The notes under the pieces were generated by a model. The model saw only the letters and a list, made by a program, of their open reading frames with translations. It was not told the origin of the DNA and searched no databases. The position numbers and the translations under genes are program-made. This document shows positions 1-6,598 of a stretch of 10,424 nucleotides of DNA, piece after piece. Each line of letters begins with the position of its first letter. Within the stretch, counting starts at the first letter, position 1. Origin of the DNA: an uncultured Dokdonia sp. (GTDB taxonomy: Bacteria; Bacteroidota; Bacteroidia; Flavobacteriales; Flavobacteriaceae); NCBI GenBank assembly GCA_937124495.1, contig CAKZKZ010000291.1, positions 1 to 10,424 on the forward strand, given 5' to 3'.

Positions 1-33
1 AATTTCAGTAATTATTAATCAATATATCAGGCC

Positions 34-807
34 ATGAGTATAGGTGTTGTTTTTTCTGGAGGAGGTATGAAAGGAGTGGCACATATAGGTGTTATAAAAG
101 CTTTAGAAGAGTTTAAAATTAAACCTACTCATATTGCAGGTACAAGTGCTGGGGCTATTGTAGGAGGATTATATGCTCAAGGCATACCTTGGGAAGAAAT
201 GATGTATTTCTTTAAAAATACAGATATATTTTCCCTTAAAAGATATGCGAATAGAAAACCAGGCTTTATAGATTCTTTAAAATTTTATGAAGACCTCTTA
301 GCATTTTTCCCTACCGATTGTTTTGAAGACTTACAATTGCCCTTATACATCACTGCGACAGATATCATAAAAGGAGAAAGTTATATTTTCAACAAAGGAG
401 AACTTATACGTCCACTTCTTGCCTCTGCATCTTTCCCTGGTGTTTTTACGCCTGTCAAAATTAATAACAACTATTATATTGATGGTGGGGTCATTAATGA
501 CTTTCCTTCGGGAATTTTAAAAACTACTTGTGAGTCTATCATTGGAGTATATGTAAATCCATTATCTACTATTGAGATAACGTCCATCAAACATTCGTAT
601 CAAGTACTACGTAGAGCGTATGAAATCAATTTACATCATCATGCAAAACAAAAGTTTCAACCTTGTAATGTGTTGATTTCTCCAGATACACTATCCAAAT
701 ACGGAACATTTAGTATGAAAAACATTGATCAAATTTTTAATATAGGGTATCAATGGGCAGTAAAGGAATTAGAAAAAAATGCACACCTCTTACTCAACAC
801 TAAGTAA
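34..807 (+). CDS. patatin-like phospholipase family protein
   Basis: Predicted lipid acyl hydrolase of 257 residues with the patatin Ser-Asp dyad. The oxyanion-hole glycine stretch GGGMKG is at residues 9-14, the nucleophile elbow GTSAG at 36-40 (Ser38), and the catalytic aspartate lies in DGG at 150-152. The protein is about the size of one patatin domain. I see no signal peptide and no added domain (no cyclic-nucleotide-binding, POTRA or barrel part), so it is probably cytosolic, similar to the bacterial RssA/YlbK-type proteins. The ATG at 34 is the only good start: an in-frame TAA lies at 16-18. The gene converges on the MCE lipid-transport operon with a 35-base gap. Its promoter is not visible in the 33 bases upstream. 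Substrate is unknown; a role in phospholipid turnover is inference from the family. Confidence 0.9.
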   Translation: MSIGVVFSGGGMKGVAHIGVIKALEEFKIKPTHIAGTSAGAIVGGLYAQGIPWEEMMYFFKNTDIFSLKRYANRKPGFIDSLKFYEDLLAFFPTDCFEDLQLPLYITATDIIKGESYIFNKGELIRPLLASASFPGVFTPVKINNNYYIDGGVINDFPSGILKTTCESIIGVYVNPLSTIEITSIKHSYQVLRRAYEINLHHHAKQKFQPCNVLISPDTLSKYGTFSMKNIDQIFNIGYQWAVKELEKNAHLLLNTK

Positions 808-842
808 TAGTCTTTATGTGAGCTATCTGTATTTTCACTTTT

Positions 843-1844
843 TTAAAGAGACGAATCTTTTTCTTCTTCTTGTTTTCTTTTTAAGGCTTCTTTCTCTTTT
901 TTCTTAAAATATCTTTTGAAAAAAATAGACGTTTTTAAAGCCTCCATATTTTCATTAAAGTTTGCGGCACCTTCTTTTATATGATGCATCGTACTATCAA
1001 TATTCTTAACCAGATTCTCATCTGTAGTTAGATGATGTAACGTGCCTTTTCCATTTGTGATACGCGTTGTTATAGTATCTAGGGAAGCACTTACTTTTTG
1101 TATCTCTAGACTCGCGATTGCTACATTTTCAATAATTTTTTTAACACTCTGTCCTTGTATACTGTCTGCGAGTAATACCCCTACAATACTATTTTCCATA
1201 TCAATATGATCAATAGTTTTTGATAATTCTTGAGTCATTGTAAATATATCTCTACTAGATATCTTCAAATTTTTAATCGTACTCTTTACATCATTTGATA
1301 CTTCTTTATCATGTAATAAGGTCGCTATTGTTCCATCTCCTTGTAATATTTCAGTGGTGATTTTAAGTAAATCGGCAGAGAGTAATGCTAAGTTTTGGTT
1401 TGTTGCATTAAGAGTTGTGAGCATATTGTCTGTACTCATACGACTATAACTAGCTATGGTATCGCCAGAAGTTACAAGAGGTGAATTTCCTTCTCTAGGA
1501 ATGATATTTATAATCATATTTCCCACCAATCCATCTGAACCAATGGTTGCTACGGCATCTTTCTTTAAGTATTGTATCATACTCTCTTTAAGTGACATCT
1601 CTACTAGAATAAGGGTGTCAGATCGCATTTTAATCGCATGAACAGTTCCTATATCAATGCCTGAATACCGTACATTATTACCTATTTGCAAGCCATTTAC
1701 ATGAGCAAACTGTGTATGAATTTTTATGGTGTTTGAAAATATATTTTGTCTATTTCCAATGAGGTATAAAACAATCACAAGCAGTATGGTTCCAGCTATG
1801 ACTAAAACTCCTAGTCGTATTTTATTTTTAGACGATTTTTCCAT
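843..1844 (-). CDS. mlaD: MlaD/MCE family lipid-transport periplasmic protein
   Basis: Substrate-binding component of an MCE-type ABC lipid transporter, 333 residues. It has a short charged N-terminus, one membrane anchor at about residues 10-30, then a single MCE domain at about 40-119 (landmarks: GLQIGNNVRYSGI at 51-63 and GSDGLVGNM at 102-110). The long remainder, about 140-300, looks helical and amphipathic, rich in Ile/Leu/Thr/Ser and poor in proline. In this family such a region is thought to form a helical tube for lipids. The C-terminus ends in a strongly charged Lys/Glu tail. The gene starts 8 bases after the mlaF stop, so the order of transcription is mlaE, mlaF, mlaD. No MlaB (STAS) or MlaC gene is present in the operon, which is usual outside Proteobacteria. 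Transport direction and lipid cannot be read from the sequence. Confidence 0.92.
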   Translation of the reverse strand: MEKSSKNKIRLGVLVIAGTILLVIVLYLIGNRQNIFSNTIKIHTQFAHVNGLQIGNNVRYSGIDIGTVHAIKMRSDTLILVEMSLKESMIQYLKKDAVATIGSDGLVGNMIINIIPREGNSPLVTSGDTIASYSRMSTDNMLTTLNATNQNLALLSADLLKITTEILQGDGTIATLLHDKEVSNDVKSTIKNLKISSRDIFTMTQELSKTIDHIDMENSIVGVLLADSIQGQSVKKIIENVAIASLEIQKVSASLDTITTRITNGKGTLHHLTTDENLVKNIDSTMHHIKEGAANFNENMEALKTSIFFKRYFKKKEKEALKRKQEEEKDSSL

Positions 1845-1852
1845 AGGTCATA

Positions 1853-2602
1853 TTATTTAAAGAACACTTTAATTTTTGGATCCTCAGAAGAAGACAATTC
1901 TGCATAGGTACCTTCTGCATAATCAACACCATCTACCAATAGTATAATTCTATTAGAGATCACACGTGCACAATCAACATCGTGCGTTATAATGAGTGAT
2001 GACGTTCCATAGGTGTCTTGTATACTTCTCATTAATTGTATAATCTCTTTTGCTGTAATAGGATCTAAACCTGTTGTAGGCTCATCATAGAGCATGATAT
2101 TAGGTTTCAGGATCAACGCTCTAGCTAGTGCGACTCTACGCTTCATTCCTCCTGATAATTCTGAAGGCATTAAATCTATAGCTTCAGTCAACCCCACATT
2201 TTCTAAAGCTTCGTATATGAGGTGGTTTGTGCTTTCGCGAAAGCGTAATTTATCACGATGTCTACGTAAAGGAAATTCTAGATTTTCACGTACCGTCATC
2301 GAGTCATACAAAGCGCTTCCTTGAAATAGAAATCCAATTTCTGTACGCAAGAAATCTAATTCTGTTTGCCCTAATGCTGTAATATCTTTATCCCGTATCT
2401 GAATACTGCCAGAACTTGCTTTCATTAATCCTACAAGACACTTGATCATCACCGATTTGCCAGAGCCAGATTTCCCCATAACCACTACATTTTCTCCAGG
2501 GTATAGTTTAAGATTAAACCCATTAAGTACTTGATGATCGCCAAAACTTTTATACAAGTCTTTGATTTCTAAAACGGGTGATATGTTGGTTGTTGTTTCC
2601 AT
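1853..2602 (-). CDS. mlaF: MlaF-type ABC transporter ATP-binding protein
   Basis: ATPase of the MCE lipid transporter, 249 residues, a single complete ABC domain. Walker A GKSGSGKS is at 43-50, the Q-loop Gln at 94, the signature LSGGM at 149-153, Walker B IMLYDEP at 169-175, and the switch His at 207 in ITHD. The stretch SELSGGMKRRVALARAL is typical of MlaF. The start codon overlaps the stop of mlaE by one base (TAATG), which indicates translational coupling. One feature is odd: the variable helical segment at residues 120-124 (RFRES) is encoded by a copy of the palindrome GCTTTCGCGAAAGC that is otherwise found between genes here (2231-2245). It should pair with the permease at 2602-3384 and the MCE protein at 843-1844. 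Confidence 0.95.
   Translation of the reverse strand: METTTNISPVLEIKDLYKSFGDHQVLNGFNLKLYPGENVVVMGKSGSGKSVMIKCLVGLMKASSGSIQIRDKDITALGQTELDFLRTEIGFLFQGSALYDSMTVRENLEFPLRRHRDKLRFRESTNHLIYEALENVGLTEAIDLMPSELSGGMKRRVALARALILKPNIMLYDEPTTGLDPITAKEIIQLMRSIQDTYGTSSLIITHDVDCARVISNRIILLVDGVDYAEGTYAELSSSEDPKIKVFFK
2231..2245 (-). repeat. GCTTTCGCGAAAGC palindrome inside mlaF
   Basis: A perfect 14-base palindrome (2231-2244) plus one flanking G. On the coding strand it reads CGCTTTCGCGAAAGC and encodes Arg-Phe-Arg-Glu-Ser in a poorly conserved stretch of MlaF. The other three copies or near copies in the window (3459, 6440, 8119) lie just after stop codons. I recall this motif as very frequent in some marine flavobacteria, in the way HIP1 is frequent in cyanobacteria; that frequency is memory, not measured here. 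Confidence 0.8.
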
Positions 2603-3384
2603 TAAATTTCAAAAAAGATATCAGATATAAATACAGCAATAAAATCGACGATAAACAGAAGCATAGACGCATAAACAACTGCTGAGTTGGATGCTTCTCC
2701 AACACCTAAAGTGCCTTTTTTACAGTGATAGCCTTTATAACATCCTATAAGACCTATCATAAAGCCAAAAAAGAATGTTTTTATCGTTGCAGGCAAAACA
2801 TCTCCAAAGGATAAGGCTTCAATAACTTTATTAAAATAGAGTATAAACGAAACACTCCCCTTCGAATATTCTACCAAAGAAGATCCTACAAGAGCAATAG
2901 CATCTCCAAAAATGACTAATAATGGAAGCATTAATGTGGTCGCTGTGATACGTGTAACAACCAAGTATTTAAAAGGATTTGTTCCTGATACTTCCATCGC
3001 ATCTATTTGCTCTGTCACGCGCATCGATCCAAGTTCTGCCCCAATCCCTGACCCAATCTTTCCTGCGCAAATAAGGGCTATTACAACGGGGCCTATCTCT
3101 CTTACAATAGATATACTCACCATAGATGGCATCCAGGAAACTGCTCCAAATTGTAATAACGTAGGGCGTGATTGAAGTGTAAAAACAAGCCCCAGTATAA
3201 AGCCTGTAACTCCTACTAATAAAAGAGATTTATTTCCAATGGCATAACACTGCTTTAATAGCTCATTTGTTTCATAAGGTCTCTTAAAGAGTTCTTTAAA
3301 ATACCGCAATGCAAAATAAGAAATATCTCCAATCTCAATTAAAAACTCACGTACCTTTATTGGATATATAATTTTAAGTTGCAT
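2602..3384 (-). CDS. mlaE: MlaE-type ABC transporter permease
   Basis: Inner-membrane permease of the MCE lipid transporter, 260 residues. The N-terminal 45 residues contain the amphipathic interface helix usual in MlaE. Hydrophobic segments follow at roughly 52-70, 85-110, 147-172, 200-216 and 238-258. The conserved family core is clear: SIVREIGPVVIALICAGKIG at about 92-111, followed by GAELGSMRVTEQIDAMEVSG, where the coupling helix contacts the ATPase. It is the first gene of the mlaE-mlaF-mlaD operon and its stop overlaps the mlaF start. A perfect -7 box (3389-3396) ends only four bases before the ATG at 3384. Either the transcript is almost leaderless or translation starts further in, but no good in-frame start follows nearby. 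Confidence 0.93.
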   Translation of the reverse strand: MQLKIIYPIKVREFLIEIGDISYFALRYFKELFKRPYETNELLKQCYAIGNKSLLLVGVTGFILGLVFTLQSRPTLLQFGAVSWMPSMVSISIVREIGPVVIALICAGKIGSGIGAELGSMRVTEQIDAMEVSGTNPFKYLVVTRITATTLMLPLLVIFGDAIALVGSSLVEYSKGSVSFILYFNKVIEALSFGDVLPATIKTFFFGFMIGLIGCYKGYHCKKGTLGVGEASNSAVVYASMLLFIVDFIAVFISDIFFEI

Positions 3385-3388
3385 ATCC

Positions 3389-3432
3389 CAAATGTAATGG
3401 CAGAAAACAACCAGAACTATGATATTGATCAG
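3389..3432 (-). promoter_or_regulatory. mlaEFD promoter: Crp/Fnr-like site plus -7 box
   Basis: On the minus strand the palindrome CTGAT-CAAT-ATCAT (core 3420-3431) lies upstream of TACATTTG (3389-3396), a perfect match to the Bacteroidetes -7 consensus TAnnTTTG. The two centres (3425.5 and 3392.5) are 33 bases apart, exactly as at the three other sites in the window. There is no clear TTG at the -33 position, consistent with an activator-dependent promoter. Transcription would begin near 3385, next to the mlaE start codon. The regulator's identity (Fnr/Crp family) is inferred from similarity to TTGAT-N4-ATCAA. Confidence 0.7.
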
Positions 3433-3458
3433 CTATAGAAGGTAGTATGCGATGGTTC

Positions 3459-3472
3459 GCTTTCGCGAAAGC
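3459..3472. repeat. GCTTTCGCGAAAGC palindrome after usp
   Basis: Perfect 14-base palindrome, preceded by TTC, starting 14 bases beyond the stop codon of the universal stress protein gene. It can form a 5-6 bp hairpin, but no T-run follows in either direction, so it is not a typical intrinsic terminator. It also sits about 27 bases upstream of the mlaE operator. Confidence 0.8.
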
Positions 3473-3486
3473 ATATCCTACATTTT

Positions 3487-4323
3487 TTAATCTTTCAAAA
3501 AAAACGTTGGTTTCTTTATTTTTGAAATCAGTTCATCCACTCCCGAGTTTTTAAAAATCCTAGAAGAAAAAGAGGTGGGTCGTGTACTAATCACATTGAT
3601 ATCTGCGTGTAAAACCTCATCAACAATCTGAAGTTGTTTTCCCTTATCATCTGTACGTTGCGAAAGATGAAAATAAGGAACATTACTTTGATCAAAATCT
3701 TTTGCAATCTGCCTCACTTCCTCTTTTTTATATAAAGGCTCAGATTCAGAAAGTCGTAATACAGAGACAGTAATTGATTTCCTATCAATGATTTTAAACG
3801 CTTTATCAAAAATATAACTAGAATACACATTTTTCTGATCCAATACTAAAAGTACATGGTGTATAGATACGTAACTATAATTGTCTGGAATGATACATAC
3901 AGGACAATCTACTTTACGAACAACACGTGTGCTATGGCTTCCAAACAATCGTTCTGTAAAATTAGACTTTCCATCTGCCCCCATTAAAATACAATCTATA
4001 TTATAGGCTTTAACAGCTTGTTGTATTGCATCTGTAAAAACATCATAATCTACAAGATCTGTAAATATAAAGTCTTCTTCTGCATAGGTCTTTTCAAGGT
4101 ATGCAACCTTTTTTTTGAGTTTACTTTTTGAAGAAGACAATATCGTATCATATAGAGTCTCATCATTAGTTGCAGCCATCAAGTTATCTGTGGTATACTC
4201 CCATACTTTAACGATATTCAAAAAATAGAAATGACAGGATTGTCCACTAAAAAATTGCATCGCATACGTCGTCGCATTTATAGAATACGATTCAAAATTT
4301 GACAAAATGAGTATATTTTTCAT
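3487..4323 (-). CDS. tandem universal stress protein (UspA family)
   Basis: Protein of 278 residues with two UspA-like domains, the usual build in Bacteroidetes. Domain 1 (about 1-147) carries the complete ATP-binding signature G-x2-G-x9-G-S (G115, G118, G128, S129) followed by the Val-rich strand ending in PVCIIPD. Domain 2 (about 153-278) has a degenerate loop (STRPTSFSSRIFKNSG) that lacks the spaced glycines, so only the first domain is likely to bind ATP. An in-frame ATG at 4359 lies upstream of the putative -7 box (4344-4351), so the start at 4323 (MKNILILSNF, the true first beta strand) is preferred. The gene is divergent from the pdxH-like operon, and each has its own TGAT-N4-ATCA site. 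Regulation by an Fnr-type factor would fit the known anaerobic induction of some usp genes in other bacteria. Confidence 0.9.
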   Translation of the reverse strand: MKNILILSNFESYSINATTYAMQFFSGQSCHFYFLNIVKVWEYTTDNLMAATNDETLYDTILSSSKSKLKKKVAYLEKTYAEEDFIFTDLVDYDVFTDAIQQAVKAYNIDCILMGADGKSNFTERLFGSHSTRVVRKVDCPVCIIPDNYSYVSIHHVLLVLDQKNVYSSYIFDKAFKIIDRKSITVSVLRLSESEPLYKKEEVRQIAKDFDQSNVPYFHLSQRTDDKGKQLQIVDEVLHADINVISTRPTSFSSRIFKNSGVDELISKIKKPTFFLKD

Positions 4324-4343
4324 AGTTGCGTTATTATATGTCT

Positions 4344-4387
4344 CAAAGCTATGCCTCAAATATGATGAAAGCTATGATAAATATCAG
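4344..4387 (-). promoter_or_regulatory. usp promoter: Crp/Fnr-like site plus -7 box
   Basis: Reading the minus strand, CTGAT-ATTT-ATCAT (core 4375-4386) precedes TAGCTTTG (4344-4351), a perfect TAnnTTTG match. Centres 4380.5 and 4347.5 are 33 bases apart. The predicted transcript start is near 4340, giving a leader of about 17 bases before the ATG at 4323. Confidence 0.75.
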
Positions 4388-4433
4388 GTATGAAAAGTGC
4401 AAACACCTATTTTCTATACAGACATTAAAACTT

Positions 4434-4482
4434 AAAAGGTGATATAAATCACCTTTTGCAGTGATTTAGGAGCGTATTTTTG
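4434..4482 (+). promoter_or_regulatory. pdxH-like operon promoter: extended operator plus -7 box
   Basis: A perfect 10-bp inverted repeat with a 4-base loop (arms 4434-4443 and 4448-4457) contains the core GTGAT-ATAA-ATCAC (TGAT-N4-ATCA at 4440-4451). TATTTTTG at 4475-4482 is a perfect TAnnTTTG box; its centre (4478.5) is 33 bases from the palindrome centre (4445.5). The A-run on the left and T-run on the right make it look like an intrinsic terminator. It lies between two divergent genes and upstream of its own predicted transcript start (about 4486), so an operator is the better reading. The 12-base core TGATATAAATCA is the exact reverse complement of the core upstream of the CBS gene. Confidence 0.75.
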
Positions 4483-4536
4483 AGGGCTGAAAATGCATAC
4501 GTATCAAGTTGTAAAACACCCCCAAATCAATATACA

Positions 4537-5136
4537 ATGATAGACCATAACCCGATGCAACATTTCCATAAATGGTTTTATGAAGCAGACGAACTCTACA
4601 AAGATCGAGAGCCTAATGCCATGTCTTTGACTACTATTGGGCTTGATAATTATCCAAAAAGTAGAATAGTTTTACTCAAAAAATATACTTGGGAAGGGTT
4701 TATTTTTTTCACGAATTATGAGAGTGATAAAGGCTTAGCCATTACGCTTAATCCTAAAGTTTGTCTCTTATTTAATTGGACTCATTCCAATAGAATGATT
4801 CAAGTCTCTGGAAAAGCTTTTAAAATAGCTAAAGAAGTATCTAGTAACTACTTTGATCTAAGACCTAGAGAGAGTCAACTTGGAGCTTGGACCTCTCAAC
4901 AAAGTCAAGTAATTGCTTCTCGAAACGTACTACAAGATCGTTTTTCAAAATTTGAAAATCAATTTAAAAATAAAGAAATCCCAAAACCTGAATTTTGGGG
5001 AGGCTACCTTATAAAACCAACTGAATTTCATTTTCACCAAACGCAAGATCAAGAATTTCGTTGCCAAGAAAGTTATTATTTAAAAGAAGATTACTCTTGG
5101 TCAAAAGACACACAAATTCGTTTAAACACATATTAA
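4537..5136 (+). CDS. pdxH: pyridoxamine 5'-phosphate oxidase-like flavoprotein, diverged
   Basis: FMN-binding split-barrel protein of the PdxH family, 199 residues from the ATG at 4537. Canonical enzymes oxidise pyridoxine or pyridoxamine phosphate to pyridoxal phosphate. The FMN region is well kept: EPNAMSLTTIGLD (25-37), SRIVLLKKYTWEGFIFFTNY (42-61), RPRESQLGAWTSQQS (109-123), and FWGGYLIKP (153-161). The C-terminus is not. Canonical proteins continue EFWQG...RLHDR and end ERLAP; here the same place reads FHFHQTQDQEFRCQES and the protein ends IRLNTY. The substrate-binding Arg and His of the RxHDR motif therefore appear lost. A TTG at 4480 has AGGAG seven bases upstream and would add 19 residues, but it overlaps the -7 box. 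The next gene starts one base after the stop, so the two are coupled. Activity as a true PdxH is doubtful. Confidence 0.82.
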   Translation: MIDHNPMQHFHKWFYEADELYKDREPNAMSLTTIGLDNYPKSRIVLLKKYTWEGFIFFTNYESDKGLAITLNPKVCLLFNWTHSNRMIQVSGKAFKIAKEVSSNYFDLRPRESQLGAWTSQQSQVIASRNVLQDRFSKFENQFKNKEIPKPEFWGGYLIKPTEFHFHQTQDQEFRCQESYYLKEDYSWSKDTQIRLNTY

Positions 5137-5137
5137 T

Positions 5138-6430
5138 ATGTCATTACAAAATATAACACCTGCTCAAGCAGTCGCTAAAATTAAATCTGGTCAACGTGTC
5201 TTCTTTCAAGGAGCCGCAATGACACCTAATCTTCTTATTGAAGCTTTATGTGATCGTTATAAGGAATTGAAAGATGTAGAAATCATTCAAGTACACACAG
5301 AAGGGAAAGCCCTATACACGCAAGAACCCTACAAAAATTCATTCAATGTGAATAGTTGTTTTGTTGGAGGCAATGTACGTCAAGCCGTTAATGAAGGAAA
5401 CGGAGATTATATTCCCATATTCTTAAGTGAGATTCATTTACTTTTTAGACGTAATATCCTACCGCTTGATACAGCATTCATCCAAGTATCTCCACCAGAT
5501 CAACATGGATATTGTTCTTTAGGAACTTCTGTAGATATAACACTTCCCGCTGTAGAAACTGCAAAAACTGTTATTGCTCAGATAAATCCTAATATTCCTC
5601 GTACTCATGGCGATGGCATTATTCATATAAGAGATCTTGATTATACGGTATATTGCGATAGTCCGTTGAGTGTTTCTGGAAGTGTAACAATTTCTGAAAT
5701 AGAAGCTCGTATTGGAGAGAATGTAGCAAACCTTATTGAAGATGGTGCTACATTACAAATGGGCATTGGTACTATTCCTAATGCAGTATTAAATAATTTA
5801 GGAAACCACAAGCGTCTAGGTATACATACAGAAATGTTTTCTGATGGTATTCTCCCTTTGGTAGAAAATGGTGTTATTACAGGAGAAGAAAAAGTAGTGA
5901 AAAATGGAAAAATCGTTACCTGTTTTGCTGTAGGTTCAAAGAAATTATATGACTTTGTAAATGACAATCCGCTAGTACATTTTAAAGAAGCAGCATATAC
6001 AAATGATACATCCATTATTCGTCGTAATCCTAAGGTTACTGCTATAAACAGCGCCATTGAGATTGATTTAACGGGTCAAATATGTGCCGATACTATTGGA
6101 AACCGTCAATACAGTGGCGTAGGAGGACAAATGGACTTTATACGTGGTGCTTCTTTATCTGAAGGAGGTAAACCTATTTTTGCAATGCCATCTACCACGT
6201 TAAAAGGTATTTCTAAAATAACACCCTACTTAAAAGAAGGAGCTGGTATCACAACAACAAGAGCACATGTACATTATGTCGTTACTGAGTATGGCGTAGC
6301 CAACTTATTTGGAAAAAATCTAAAACAGCGAGCTAAAGCCCTTATACATATTGCACATCCACAATTTAGACAACAGCTAGAACAAGAAGCTTTTAAACGA
6401 TTTGGTAGTCATGTATACTCTTTAGTATAG
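5138..6430 (+). CDS. acetyl-CoA hydrolase / CoA-transferase family protein
   Basis: Class I CoA-transferase of 430 residues, full length for the acetyl-CoA hydrolase/4-hydroxybutyrate CoA-transferase family. It moves CoA between carboxylic acids or hydrolyses acyl-CoA in the cytosol. The N-terminal half (about 1-190) includes the SPPDQHGYCSLG loop (118-129). The second half carries the glycine loop MGIGTIPNAVL (208-218), the predicted catalytic glutamate E232 in IHTEMFSDG, the loop GVGGQMDF (327-334), and TEYGVANLFG (383-392). Substrate cannot be assigned; acetate, butyrate, 4-hydroxybutyrate and succinate are all possible in this family. It is the second gene of an operon with the PdxH-like gene (gap of one base) under the operator at 4434-4457. 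A near copy of the GCTTTCGCGAAAGC palindrome follows its stop by nine bases. Confidence 0.92.
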   Translation: MSLQNITPAQAVAKIKSGQRVFFQGAAMTPNLLIEALCDRYKELKDVEIIQVHTEGKALYTQEPYKNSFNVNSCFVGGNVRQAVNEGNGDYIPIFLSEIHLLFRRNILPLDTAFIQVSPPDQHGYCSLGTSVDITLPAVETAKTVIAQINPNIPRTHGDGIIHIRDLDYTVYCDSPLSVSGSVTISEIEARIGENVANLIEDGATLQMGIGTIPNAVLNNLGNHKRLGIHTEMFSDGILPLVENGVITGEEKVVKNGKIVTCFAVGSKKLYDFVNDNPLVHFKEAAYTNDTSIIRRNPKVTAINSAIEIDLTGQICADTIGNRQYSGVGGQMDFIRGASLSEGGKPIFAMPSTTLKGISKITPYLKEGAGITTTRAHVHYVVTEYGVANLFGKNLKQRAKALIHIAHPQFRQQLEQEAFKRFGSHVYSLV

Positions 6431-6439
6431 TCGTTGTTC

Positions 6440-6451
6440 GCTTTCGCGAAA
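6440..6451. repeat. partial GCTTTCGCGAAA palindrome after CoA-transferase gene
   Basis: Twelve of the 14 bases of GCTTTCGCGAAAGC, with the last two bases changed to TG. It shares the left flank GTTCGC with the copy at 3459, and starts nine bases beyond the stop codon at 6430. No T-run follows. Confidence 0.7.
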
Positions 6452-6598
6452 TGTAGTAAAGCAACAATGTATACTGAGTAATGCTCGAATATAAAACGTC
6501 ATCAAACAGTCATTACATAGTATACTTACGTGGTATATTCTTAATAATTTTTGTTATAAATTAGATAGAAAAAATTCATTTTAAACGCTTTGCTATAA

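Noticed and set aside
808..842. Weak hairpin (GTGA/TCAC) followed by a T-run between patatin and mlaD
   Set aside because: The stem is only 4-5 bases with a long loop; not enough to call a terminator.
4324..4359. Upstream ATG at 4359 for the universal stress protein
   Set aside because: It lies upstream of the predicted -7 box (4344-4351), and the family's first beta strand begins at MKNILIL from 4323.
4480..4536. TTG start at 4480 for the PdxH-like gene, with AGGAG at 4468-4472
   Set aside because: The Shine-Dalgarno-like AGGAG is well spaced, but such sites are rarely used in Bacteroidetes, and the TTG lies inside the perfect -7 box at 4475-4482. The added 19 residues do not resemble the PdxH N-terminus. 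The ATG at 4537 is preferred, with some doubt.
5641..6057. Long open frame on the minus strand opposite the CoA-transferase gene
   Set aside because: It is antisense to a clear, full-length conserved gene and its protein has no family features; the same applies to the smaller antisense frames over mlaD, mlaF, mlaE, nosF and nosD.
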